Below are positions 55,114 through 64,000 of a stretch of 64,000 bases of DNA, piece after piece. The notes under the pieces are model-generated. The model searched no databases. It saw only the letters and a list, made by a program, of their open reading frames with translations, and was not told the origin of the DNA. Each line of letters starts with the position of its first letter. Within the stretch, counting starts at the first letter, position 1. The DNA comes from Polytrichum commune. Lineage: Eukaryota; Streptophyta; Polytrichopsida; Polytrichales; Polytrichaceae. Where the stretch lies: NCBI GenBank assembly GCA_950295325.1, contig OX485805.1:20201501-20265500 (forward strand), written 5' to 3'. Both the position numbers and the translations under genes were made by a program.

Positions 55114-56376
55114 ATTTCAAGATTTTGTAAAACAACTTCAAGGAGAGTTGTAAGGCTTGTTTCCAGGATATCTAGAGGGTAGGAAATTGTGAGGTGCAAG
55201 GGTAAAAAAAGAGCATTTGACAATTATTACAAGAATCTTGATGAGACTCTTGCAGTTGTTGAGATCATTTCAATGGTAATCTTGATTGTTATTTGGAGGA
55301 AAATCTCAACTCTAATCCTTAGGTCATTCATGATTACAAAGATTCTCATATATTTGATCAATGGGCATTTGTAAAAAATCCCATAACTATATTGAGCACA
55401 TGAAAAATTACTACAAGTAAATTTTTTGACTTGCCCAATAAAAATCCATACTAGAAATAATTTTTGGGTAGTGTCAATATAGAAATTTAGTGGTCATAGG
55501 ATACCCTATGGCCATGGCCATGGGACCCCTGTTTCATGAGTAGGCTCACATGGGTTGTTCTTGAAATATTTTTTCCTCAAATACAACCTATTACTCCTTA
55601 GTCAATACTTCAACCACCACAACACCATGCAGTAGAAATTCATGTACCAGACGCACCACCAACAACAACAGTCCTTGGACAATACATACATAGACCCCCC
55701 CCCTTCACATCCCACCTCACCCTAATGATGAACTCCATGGGTCGTTCTTTTGCATATAAGCTAGGAAGACTTGTACTAGAACACCATGTTGATTTATAAT
55801 TGCTAGAGAATTGCCGTGCCTCATTAATGTGCTTGGTTAAGCCTTAATTAAAGTGTTAACCTCTATGCCTTCTTATGATTTGAATGTAATTGCTTTGGAG
55901 TTAAGAATCTCAATTATCTTCACTCTCAATGTAAGGCTCGTTGATTGTGAGGAACATCTAAGATGGAGTGAGCTCTTGGAGGTGTCTTAATATCATAAAG
56001 TTCCACTCATATCATATAAAGATAAATCACAACAAGTAAAATCCTTAATCGTTGATGAAAAAATAACTCTTCAAGGTCCCAATTGAGGTTTTATGAAGAA
56101 GGTCAAGCTCTTAGTTCACTTTATGGTTTTTGTAATAGTATAAGCCTTACAACATCAATTCATCCATATAGCTACTTGCATCAATTCACAAAATCGACCC
56201 TTAATCTTTATATAAGAGTATGTTAGCTTGCATAATACCAAATCATTGTCTTGATAAGTTATAGTAGTAGCAAGCATTGAATGTTAATGTCTTAAGTGGT
56301 AGAAGATACATGTTATTGTGTCTTTCTTCTTTTAGTGCAATTGTTACCACTTAGTATATAAATATGATACTTATAC

Positions 56377-56402
56377 ATAGATAGATAGATAGATAGATAG
56401 AT
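56377..56402 (+). repeat. (GATA)n microsatellite
   Basis: About six tandem GATA units in AT-rich intergenic DNA. No gene is associated. Confidence 0.95.
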
Positions 56403-57247
56403 AATGCTTAAGACAAGTTTAACTACATTGACATAATAAACATAGTCCACAAACTTAATCATGTAATTCCACAAAGCCCTCACGTGTGAATCAAAGATGA
56501 AACCAAACTTCCATAATCTTTCAAGTGATTAATTCCACAAAACGCTCCAACTTAAAGTGAGTAAGTCCTTGATTTTGTAATTTAAACTCTCAAACTTTGA
56601 TATGATTTGAGGTGAACTCAATCATCACGTTGATTCAAAGTCCCAATCATTCTCCAAAACCTTGAGTGTTTGTATCTCACCCCCACAATACTCTCTTAAG
56701 TGCTTGTTCAAAAGAGGTTACTCTCCTCTCAATCGATAACTTACTCAACTATCACGACATCCAACAACTCATAAAGGATTTGAGAGAGAATGAGAGTTCA
56801 CACTCTTGAATCGGAAGAAATTGTAAGTATATCCGAAAAAAAAGTCTTCAAGAGGAGAGATACAAGGTAATCTTAAGTGTTGTTTGACACTCAATCTTAA
56901 GATAACTTTTTGCCATTAAAGAGGTATATCTCCAAAAAAATCGCCTTATAATAACTATAAGGCAATAATAATAGGGGATTGATATTTCCACACCTTTTTT
57001 GGCTAGATTCACACCTTTTTGCCAGTTCGGTTGCCGTGTCACTGAGGCGCTATATATGAGATTCTTCATGGTGCATCCGGACCGTTGATCCACCAAGGCC
57101 CATCCAAGGGCCTCAATGATCCTAGGTGGCGGTGGGGTGGGGTGGGGCCGTGGGCCTCATGTCTTTTTTGGGGAGGCCGGATTTAGGGTGGTGTAGGGCC
57201 TAGTGGCTAGGCGGGCCCAGTGGCTAGGCCTACTTATTATATAACTA

Positions 57248-57647
57248 CACTAAATGGGTAGATTAGTGTTGGAAACACTAATAGTCGACGAAAACGCTAA
57301 ATGTCAATTGTCTTCATAGTGTTAGAACACTAAATGTCAACTCTAACACTATTTGTACCAATTAGTAACTTTGAATATTTACAAAAGCGCATTTAGTGTT
57401 AGATGACATTTTTTGTAGATCTTCAAATGAAGAATTGGAGGTAGAATATGTGAGCCTTATAGAAAATGTAATATGCTAGGAATTTGATATTACAAAATTT
57501 AAACTTAATGGAACTCAACTTTGACAATGCAAAATAAAGACAAAGGAAATTGTAACACTAATTGTACTTTCAAGTGACATTTAGTGTTTTGGGTAACTAT
57601 TGGCTCTAACACTAATCTTCATCTAACACTAATCTACCTATTTAGTG
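57248..57647. mobile_element. 400-bp TA-target MITE in the left arm of the foldback
   Basis: Inverted ends CACTAAATGGGTAGATTAGT (left) and CACTAAATAGGTAGATTAGT (right, read inward), flanked by TA on both sides (57246-57247 and 57648-57649). The right arm of the foldback keeps the unfilled site (AACTAGTTGG), which fixes the boundaries. AACACTAA motifs recur inside. Although it starts with CACTA, the duplication is TA, not 3 bp, so a Tc1/mariner-type MITE fits better than a CACTA transposon. Confidence 0.75.
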
Positions 57648-57649
57648 TA

Positions 57650-57870
57650 GCTGGTTACCCTTACTCTACTTACTAAATAACTAGTTGGTTACCCTTCCTC
57701 TACTTACTAAATGACTAGTTGGTTAGCCTTACTCTACTTACTAAATGACTAGTTGGTTAGCCTTATTCTACTTACTAAATGACTAGTTGGTTACCCTTCC
57801 TATACTTACTAAATAACTAGTTGGTCACCGTTACTCTACTTACTAAATAACTAGTTGGTTACCCTTACTT
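57650..57870 (+). repeat. 34-bp direct repeats in the foldback arms
   Basis: Six tandem 34-bp units (ACTAGTTGGTTA(C/G)CCTTAC then TCTACTTACTAAAT(A/G)) lie in the left arm. Four units in inverse orientation lie in the right arm at about 58130-58285. The different copy numbers show unequal expansion of the two arms after they formed. Confidence 0.85.
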
Positions 57871-58587
57871 GGTATTTTGGTAGGCTATCATGTTACAACC
57901 ATTGCAAGGAAGGAGACTATCCACAATCATATAGCATAGAATTACAACATAATGGTAATGTCATTAGAGGCATTACATTTCCGGATGAAAATATTCGATT
58001 TGCTTGACAATAGGGATGATACATAGATTATGTAATGTAGGTGACACTAAGTAGGATACAATTATTTACAAATGTATATGGGCTTTTCAATGGTTGTAAC
58101 ATGATAGCCTGCCAAAATACCAAGTAAAGGTAACCAACTAGTTATTTAGTAAGTAGAGTAAGGCTAACCAACTAGTCATTTAGTAAGTAGAGTAAGGGTA
58201 ACCAACTAGTCATTTAGTAAGTAGAGTAAGGCTAACCAACTAGTTATTTAGTAAGTAGATTAAGGGTAACCAACTAGTTATATAATAAGTAGGCCTAGCC
58301 ACTGGGCCCGCCTAGCCACTAGGCCCGACACCACCCTAAATCCGGCCTCCCAAAAAAAGACATGAGGCCCACGGCCCCACCCTGCCTTGGTGGCAAGCAC
58401 CACCCCCGCCCCCCACCCCACCGCCACCTAGGATCATTGAGGCCCTTGGATGGGCCTTGGTGGATCAACGGTCTGGATGCACCATGAAGAATCTCATATA
58501 TAGCCCCTCAGTGACACGGCAACCGAACCGGCAAAAAGGTGTGAATCTAGCCAAAAAAGGTGTGGAAATATCAATCCCCTAATAATA

Positions 58588-60282
58588 ACTATAATCGCCT
58601 TATAGTTTTTTTTGGTTTTTGGTTTTTTTTTTTTTTTTCCCCTAACTAAAATCTAGACTTCATATAATAACTATCTTCTTTTGGCTTAGATCTCAACCTA
58701 TCTTTGACACTTGTAGATGAGAGCTTACACAAACAATTAATTCGTCAAACGCTCATATGTTCATATTTTAAAGGTTTTACCCATATCTATTTGGTGGTTA
58801 TATATATATATATATATATGTACAAGTGCATTGAGAAGATGTCCCATCCTCAAATACATAGGTGAGGTGGCTCAAAAATGCATACAAAATATTCTCATTA
58901 CCTACTTAATGTATGATAATTACTACATCTCATATTCCTTATATTTATATTGTCATAATTTGTTCCTCAATTGATGGTATTTAATGATCACCATGTACTT
59001 GAGATCTCCTCCTTATTATGTTGACCCTATTGCCGTGGGTTGAATATCCTACAGTTATGTGTCTTCCACGGATCCCCGTGAAATAGTATCCTAAGGCCGT
59101 GGTTGGGTTCCCGTGCATTTGTACCCATGTTCCCAAAGTACCCTTATAGTTATTGTGCGTTCCCTTATAATTCCTTTGAGCTTCTAAACATACTTCCTCG
59201 CTCTAGTTATGGGGGATGCACTCATTAATAGAACTAGGAACCACATGCGTGCATGACCCTGAATTTAATGATGAAGGTGAAGCAATAGATTGCTCGTAGT
59301 CATAGAAATATAATATTAGAAGAAATGAGGTTGTGATAATCTTATAAAGCTAGTCCGTAGTGGGAGAAGAGATATCCCATATTGGTTGCATGAACCAAGT
59401 TGAAAATGAGCAATAAAGCACGTCGAGGCAATGAGTGAGGATGACCATATCACTCCAAACATTATTGACATGCCTTTGTGTATGTGTTCTTGCTTGTGCA
59501 TTCTCATCTCTAGTTCTATTGACTTCCAATAAGTTATGGGACATGCATACAAGTGAAGAGCCTAGAGATTTGATTGCTTTGAGGTTGCGAAGTGGGTCTT
59601 GTGGGGTTGGCACTTTGGAGCTTTGGAGTGTTGGAGGTGTTTGAAGGCGCATTTGGTTGTTGTAAGTATTTCTTTGTGTTTTGCTTTTGCTTGAACATTT
59701 GTTTGTTGCAAAAAGTGCTGACTTCTGAGCCTTGAGGATTGAGAGGCTTATTTGAGAGGTTTGAAGGTGTTTAGATTTCCAAAGCATCTGACTTGAATGT
59801 TTTGAGTGTGGAGTGTCATGCATGAAAATTTAATCGGTAGTAGATTACTAGTAGATTGTTTAAGCCTCAAGAAGCCATGGCGAAATGCCCATACTATAGG
59901 CATGATCAAGCAACGGTTCATTGGTGGTTAGGTGAGTGAGTAGTCTTCTTGGAAACACTCTTGGTTCTTGGACCTCATGCACATGGGCCGGTTCTTGGAG
60001 GCGAGATGAATAAAGGGGGAGATAGCGAGTTCATTTAGGGGGTGAGAGTTGAGTGAGAGACGCGAACATGTTGTAGTGTGGACTTTGTTTGGCGTAATAA
60101 AGTTAGTGAAGAGATTATGAGAATTGTATTTTGTTCAATGTTGGCCCGAGTATGTAAGTGATTTTTATGGAAAGGTCAAGAGTGGAGAATGATAATGAAT
60201 GGTGTTTGAATTTCTATGAAGTCCTTAGTGTTATGGCGCTTAGTGCATAAGTAATCCCGGCGAAATCCTCTGGTATTTCATA
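58588..60282 (+). other. Intergenic DNA; 3' part probably the 5' LTR of the gypsy element
   Basis: A (TA)n run lies at 58800-58820. No gene is supported. The DNA just before the primer-binding site must contain the end of a 5' LTR. An AATAAA-like word (GTAATAAAG near 60094) could be its poly(A) signal and the LTR would end near TTTCA at about 60280. The LTR start cannot be placed because the 3' LTR is outside the window. Confidence 0.4.
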
Positions 60283-60300
60283 TGGTTCCGTTGCCGGGAC
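60283..60300 (+). other. Primer-binding site of the gypsy element
   Basis: TGGTTCCGTTGCCGGGAC. It begins TGG, as needed to pair with a tRNA CCA end, and resembles the tRNA-Asp-type site of many plant Ty3-gypsy elements (TGGCGCCGTTGCCGGGGA, recalled; 15 of 18 positions match). It lies 46 bp before the first ATG of the element. Confidence 0.7.
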
Positions 60301-60328
60301 CCGAATTTGTTGTTGTCTTGAGTAAAGA

Positions 60329-60574
60329 TTGAAAATGGTTAAGGAAACATATGTTGAGAAAAGAACGTCGACAACCCCGAAATTAATGAAAATGCTGGAT
60401 TTATCGATAGCTCAGCCGATTGATGTTAAAACAACCTTTTTGCAAGTGTCTTGTATTGAGCTGATGCAGGTTGAAGAACTCGTGCAGAAGCCTGCAAAAT
60501 ATGAGTTTATTGTCAATTTATCAAGCTTAATAGAGGGGAGTCACGATGGTGACGAAGCTTCGTCCGAGTCCTAG
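60329..60574 (+). CDS. Small 5' frame of the gypsy element, unknown function
   Basis: Eighty-one codons starting 28 bp after the primer-binding site. The translation (MVKETYVEKRTSTTPKLMKM..) is basic at first and acidic at the end. No family is recognised. It overlaps the next frame by 29 bp in another phase, so the two may be a frameshift-linked pair or parts of one spliced leader protein. Confidence 0.4.
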   Translation: MKMVKETYVEKRTSTTPKLMKMLDLSIAQPIDVKTTFLQVSCIELMQVEELVQKPAKYEFIVNLSSLIEGSHDGDEASSES

Positions 60575-60860
60575 AGACGAAGCAGAACTTTGCAATTTCT
60601 TGTCCTACGTCGCGGAACTAAAGAGAGTTTATAACAAGTTGAGGAACAATAGTAGTATTAATACAAACTTGAGTCACCTGCTAACCTTCTTAAGAGTGAG
60701 GTCCAGACGATGGACCCTAGCGGAAGAGTTGTCATATAATCGCTTGCAATCGGAAATTTCAAGAGTGATCTGGTCTCTAGATGAAAGAAGTCAAAACTCG
60801 AGATGTCAATCGAACCAATTTGGTTATTACAATTTGACGGTTCTTGTAATCCGAGAGTAG
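60546..60860 (+). CDS. Second small 5' frame of the gypsy element, unknown function
   Basis: One hundred and four codons, overlapping the frame before it and the RNase H frame after it. The central part (LCNFLSYVAELKRVYNKLRN, SRRWTLAEELSYNRLQSEI) looks helical and protein-like. No family is recognised. The tail after about residue 85 runs through the start of the RNase H frame and is probably not functional. A programmed frameshift from here into the RNase H frame is possible. Confidence 0.4.
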   Translation: MVTKLRPSPRDEAELCNFLSYVAELKRVYNKLRNNSSINTNLSHLLTFLRVRSRRWTLAEELSYNRLQSEISRVIWSLDERSQNSRCQSNQFGYYNLTVLVIRE

Positions 60861-61213
60861 GATCCGGGGCTGGAGTCGTGTTGGACAATTTAGCAGGCGA
60901 GCGTTATTATATACAAAAAGATTTGGGGTATGAACTCACTTGCAACCAAGCCGAGTATGCCGCTTTACATTGTGGACTTGAAACAACTATTCGTCTAGGA
61001 ATAAAGAAAGTCCGGGTTCTGGGGGATTCAAAGTTAGTTTGTAGACAAGTCGCCGAAGAATGGAGAGTAAAAGCTGTAAACTTACAAACATTTCATAGCC
61101 AAGTGCTAAAACTCAAAGAACAGTTTGAATATTTTTCGATTGAACATGTTTCTCGTGTTAAGAACACTTTGGCTGATTGTTTAGCAAAATCAGCATGTAT
61201 GGGTGAGGCTTAA
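60803..61213 (+). CDS. RNase H domain placed upstream of gag
   Basis: A 136-residue type-1 RNase H fold. All four acidic catalytic positions are visible: D in LLQFDGSCNP, E in NQAEYAALHCGL, D in VLGDSKLV and D in NTLADCLAKSA. The enzyme class cuts RNA in RNA-DNA hybrids; in a retrotransposon it removes template and primer RNA during cDNA synthesis. In Ty3-gypsy elements RNase H normally follows RT in pol. Plant Tat elements carry an extra, archaeal-like copy (recalled). Here a complete copy precedes gag as its own frame. Whether a second one follows RT cannot be seen because the window ends inside RT. It is not a spliced host gene: there is no intron and it lies directly between the primer-binding site and gag. 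Confidence 0.85.
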   Translation: MSIEPIWLLQFDGSCNPRVGSGAGVVLDNLAGERYYIQKDLGYELTCNQAEYAALHCGLETTIRLGIKKVRVLGDSKLVCRQVAEEWRVKAVNLQTFHSQVLKLKEQFEYFSIEHVSRVKNTLADCLAKSACMGEA

Positions 61214-61359
61214 GCTACATAGTTCTAGGAATATTTGCGAACTCATGCTTAAATTGAACATTTTGTCTAAAAAAAAAAAAAAAAAAAAAAAGATCAGTCA
61301 AGCTGGGTGGGTTCGGGATAATAGAAATTGTAGGCTCGTCTTCATCAAAGCGAGGCGAA

Positions 61360-62094
61360 ATGGTTGCGATTCCTGTTTTTTATGGGGAGGACAAAGCTGA
61401 TCCGGAAGCTTATCTGAGAGAGTTTAAAAGGGCTTGCATGGCGAATGGGGACAGAGATGAGGCCACTTGGCTTCAGCTTTTTCCCGATTTCCTTGAAGAA
61501 GCCGCTAGCCGTTGGTATGAGAGACAATCACCAAGCGTCAAGTCTAGTTGGGAAGTTTTGATAAAAATGTTCGTAGCCGAGTTTCAATCCAAGGAAAGCT
61601 ACTTAAGCCTACTAGGCTCTTTAGGCAGTGTCTGTCAATCACCCGGAGAGAGTGTGCGCTCATATAGTGAGAGGGTACGAAAACTACAATCCAGCATCGA
61701 GAAGAGTGTCTCGAGAGGAGGCAGGGTTGGTACAAGCAGTGCGCCTACAGATCTATCAGTGACACTGTTGGGGATTGGCAGCCTTGTGTTGAAGAGTTTT
61801 GTATACGGTTTACTGCCAGCATTGCAGGAAGTAGTCACGTTCACGGATCCCCCAACATTTGACGAAGCTTTGGCTCTTGCTCAACGCAAAGAGGATAGCC
61901 TATTGTGCATGGCGCAACCACCTATGAGCTTACTTCATTCAGTTGGACCAACAACCACCGCTCCACCCATCCATCCACAACACAGAGTCGCGACGCCGAC
62001 AGCTGCAGCTCCGGTGCAGAAGGTGGAAGCGGATTTAACCCAACTTGTGAATGATATGAAGGATTTGAAACTCTTTGTCTTACAAAGTCAATGA
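61360..62094 (+). CDS. gag of the Ty3-gypsy element
   Basis: Two hundred and forty-four codons. Residues about 5-110 match the plant retrotransposon gag domain: FYGEDKADPEAYLREFKRAC, a FLEEAASRWYERQSPSVKSSW block, then FVAEFQSKESY and SPGESVRSYSERVRKLQ. A Pro/Thr/Ala-rich linker and a short C-terminal helix follow. It forms the particle around the RNA. The frame ends at a UGA (62092-62094), after which the same frame continues for at least 1.9 kb. The zinc knuckle is therefore beyond the stop. The start is the first ATG after the A-rich tract. Confidence 0.85.
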   Translation: MVAIPVFYGEDKADPEAYLREFKRACMANGDRDEATWLQLFPDFLEEAASRWYERQSPSVKSSWEVLIKMFVAEFQSKESYLSLLGSLGSVCQSPGESVRSYSERVRKLQSSIEKSVSRGGRVGTSSAPTDLSVTLLGIGSLVLKSFVYGLLPALQEVVTFTDPPTFDEALALAQRKEDSLLCMAQPPMSLLHSVGPTTTAPPIHPQHRVATPTAAAPVQKVEADLTQLVNDMKDLKLFVLQSQ

Positions 62095-64000
62095 GTCGGT
62101 AGTCGGGGACAAAATTGGGATACTAAGCGACAGGTACCACCTTACGTTACTTGTCATGGTTGTGGAGGAAGAGGTCATCTGAAGCATGAATGTCCTGACA
62201 TTCTCAAGAAAGGCACGACTAATTCAGCGGAAGCTAAAGGCAAAGTAGTAGAGATCGCATTGCTCGAGTGCAAAGGTGAGGATGAGACAGACGACCGACT
62301 TGAGGTCATGATGGCAAAACGTGACCGCATCATGGAAGATATAGTCTCGGCGCATCAGGCGCGCAAGAAAAGACACATGGACCCGCACGTGTCAACTTCT
62401 AGAGGCCGGTCCCACATACCAAGGAGGAAGATTGGTGTGAGCGACCTCTTGTTGAGTCGCGGCCAACCTGACTATTCACTCGCTGCGGAACTTGGGAAGC
62501 AGAATGCAAACATCACTTTTGGTCAATTGATTGCGAAATGTCCAGCATTAAGAAGAGAAATGAGGGCCAGTGTATCTACACGCAAGAGGAAGGAGGTCGC
62601 TGCAATGGATGCTTTTATGACGAAGAAGCGAGGGAGTGATGAGAGATCACCACATGTGGAAGCTTTGATCAACGGGACCGTAGTAAGGGGTTGCATGCTT
62701 GATGGCGGGGCTGCGGTGAATGTGATGTCAAGTTGGTTTATGAATGAGCTTGGCATTACTCCGGATCGGAAATCAATTGTGCGCTTGAAAGCGGTGGACC
62801 AAAGAAGTGTTCGTTCTTTGGGCGTCATTTCAGGATTGCCCGTATCAGTTAACGGTGTGTCTGTGAAATTAGACTTCCAAGTCTTGGACATAAACGAAGG
62901 TGGTGGCGGCTATCCAATTATTTTGGGAAGGCCTTGGTTGAGAAAAGTGAGAGCCGTGAGCTTTTGGGAGAATGGCCAGATGAAAATTGGACCGCGGCTC
63001 CAGCGCGTGAATATAGAAGTTATTCCTCAGGATAGTGAAACCAGTGAAAGAACCGATGCACCAGAAAATGCGTCAGATTTTCTGAGTGAAACATCATGGA
63101 GTTCGGCTACATCATCCGAAAGTGACTATACCTCAGAAGAAGAATCTGAAGTTGAGGTGTTCGGGTTAGAATCGCTTCCTCAGCCTATTGGTCAAACCCC
63201 TCTCACTTCAAATGCAGTACGGCCTGTGAACCCGGAGGAACTCCTATCAAAAGTGAAGTTTGGGCCTACATTGAATCCAGAAGAGAGGCGAGGATTCGAA
63301 GACTTGGTCATGGAATTCTCACACTTATTCGTAACCAAGCATGGGGACCTGCCTGCTATAACCGTGGAGCAGCACCACATCGACCTAGTTGATGACGCGG
63401 TGCCTGTACGAGTCAAACAACGTCGGTTGGCCCCAGACAAATTAAGCATATTGAAAGCTGAAGTGGATCGACTGGTGGAAGGGAAATTCATAATACCTGT
63501 GAAGAATACAGAGTGGGTGAGTCCGGTGGTCATAGTCCCCAAACGTGGAGGGAAGTGGCGCATTTGCATTGATTATCGCGCACTAAATCGAGTAACGAAG
63601 AAGGACCGCCAGCCCATTCCCCACATTGATCAACTTCTCGATGAGGTTTCAGGTCATGAAATGGTTTCGACTTGTGATGGTTATGCCGGCTATCACCAAG
63701 TCATCGTGTGGGAAGGTGACATGCTGAAAACGACATTCACCACTCCATTTGGCACTTTTGCATGGTTGCGCATGCCGTTTGGCCTTTGCAACGCAGGCGG
63801 TACCTTCCAAAGGGTGCAGAATGTAATCTTTGCACCTTATCTCGGTAAATTCATACGCGCTTACCTTGATGATTTCTGCGTGTATGGCACTCGAGATTCA
63901 CATTTGGGACAATTACGAGCAATATTTGAGAGGTTGTCAGAGTTTAAGGGGAGCCTGTCCCTTGAAAAATGTAATTTTGGCTTTGAGGAGGCTCCTTTGC
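62095..64000 (+). CDS. pol (zinc knuckle, protease, RT), in frame after UGA, open at window end
   Basis: Same phase as gag, with no other stop up to 64000. Order: zinc knuckle CHGCGGRGHLKHEC (about 62149-62190, spacing CX2CX4HX4C), basic spacer, aspartic protease with LDGGAAVNVMSSW (about 62698-62736) and the IILGRPWL block (about 62920), Ser/Glu-rich linker, then RT with VVIVPKRGGKWRICIDYRAL, FTTPFGTFAWLRMPFGLCNA and the active site YLDDFCVYG (about 63864-63890). Pol makes the cDNA and processes the polyprotein. Plant DGG(S/A) proteases differ from the usual DTG/DSG, and this fits. Integrase and the 3' LTR must lie beyond the window. The first Met in this frame is well inside, so expression probably needs read-through of the UGA, though splicing is possible. 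Confidence 0.85.

Larger units (their letters stand above)
52886..56965. other. Intergenic DNA, no gene seen
   Basis: No supported gene in 4 kb. A weak repeat family A match is at 53240-53400. From 53400 to 54770 the plus strand is unusually C/A-rich and G-poor (for example CACCACCAAGCCAACTCC), giving long minus-strand frames rich in Gly, Ser and Cys that match no family. A G run and a GATA run are listed separately. Confidence 0.5.
56974..58579. mobile_element. Long-arm foldback element with 8-bp TSD
   Basis: The ends are long inverted repeats beginning GGGGATTGATATTTCCACAC and continuing through TTTTTTGGCTAGATTCACACC, TGCACCATGAAGAATCTCAT (on the right arm), GGGCCTCAATGATCCTAGG, CTAAATCCGGCCTCCC and on into a block of 34-bp direct repeats. 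They meet in a loop of about 190 bp (57905-58090). Flanking 8-bp repeats TAATAATA lie at 56966-56973 and 58580-58587 (low complexity, so moderate weight). Long inverted arms starting with G and an 8-9-bp TSD suggest a Mutator-like or foldback element (family knowledge). Without a nested 400-bp MITE it would be about 1.2 kb and nearly all arm. No coding capacity. Confidence 0.75.
60283..64000 (+). mobile_element. Ty3-gypsy LTR retrotransposon, Tat/Athila-like, 5' part
   Basis: From the primer-binding site onward the order is: two small frames (60329-60574 and 60546-60860), an RNase H frame (60803-61213), an A-rich tract (about 61270-61291), gag (61360-62094), one UGA, zinc knuckle, protease and reverse transcriptase, running off the window. 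RT wording such as LDDFCVYG and the LDGGA protease resemble plant Tat/Athila elements (YG after DDFSV and DGGS, recalled). An additional RNase H is known in the Tat group. The reading frames are clean over 3 kb except the single UGA, so the copy is fairly young. Confidence 0.85.

Noticed and set aside
57248-57647. CACTA (En/Spm) transposon
   Set aside because: The termini begin CACTA but the duplication is TA and not 3 bp, as the empty site in the other arm shows.
59350-59823. 157-codon minus-strand frame upstream of the gypsy element
   Set aside because: No family resemblance; it probably lies in or near the LTR region.

Overview
The window is nuclear DNA of a land plant. It contains a plant LRR-III receptor-like kinase and a plant SAC3B-type TREX-2 gene, both with GT-AG introns, in a matrix of plant-type transposons (PIF/Harbinger, hAT, TA-target MITEs, a Tat/Athila-like Ty3-gypsy element, a SINE-like repeat). 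I cannot name the species. A seed-free plant (bryophyte, lycophyte or fern) is a guess, not something the sequence proves. There are no bacterial operons, CRISPR arrays, rRNA genes or convincing tRNA genes.

Layout. 1-32 kb is gene-poor and built of repeats. It has four tandem arrays with unrelated sequences but similar unit lengths of about 230-247 bp (4.8-6.4, 14.6-16.6, 17.0-17.9 and 26.1-27.0 kb). Several are interrupted by transposons whose ends and target-site duplications (TSDs) can be read to the base. A PIF/Harbinger-type element (7614-11003, TSD TAA) carries an intact Myb/SANT-like accessory gene but no recognisable transposase. A 415-bp repeat occurs five times. Two TA-target MITE families occur twice each. 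At 32.5-38.7 kb lies a GC-rich leader region and a four-exon LRR receptor pseudokinase gene (681 aa as modelled). At 41.7-51.4 kb lies a twelve-exon SAC3B gene (1536 aa as modelled), the mRNA-export scaffold of TREX-2. From 51 to 60 kb the DNA is intergenic with MITEs and a 1.6-kb foldback element; one arm of the foldback has been hit by a MITE and the other arm keeps the empty site. At 60.3-64 kb is the 5' part of a Ty3-gypsy retrotransposon that runs off the window. It has a primer-binding site, an RNase H reading frame placed before gag, and gag and pol in one frame separated by a single UGA.

The two host genes are on the same strand about 4 kb apart and have no evident functional link. 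The rest is transposon layering, and nested insertions give the order of some events. The points most worth checking are the RNase H-before-gag layout with its UGA gag/pol boundary, the foldback with its allelic-like arms, and the hAT/Harbinger insertions with exact TSDs. Exon limits were read by eye from splice sites and family similarity, with no transcript evidence.
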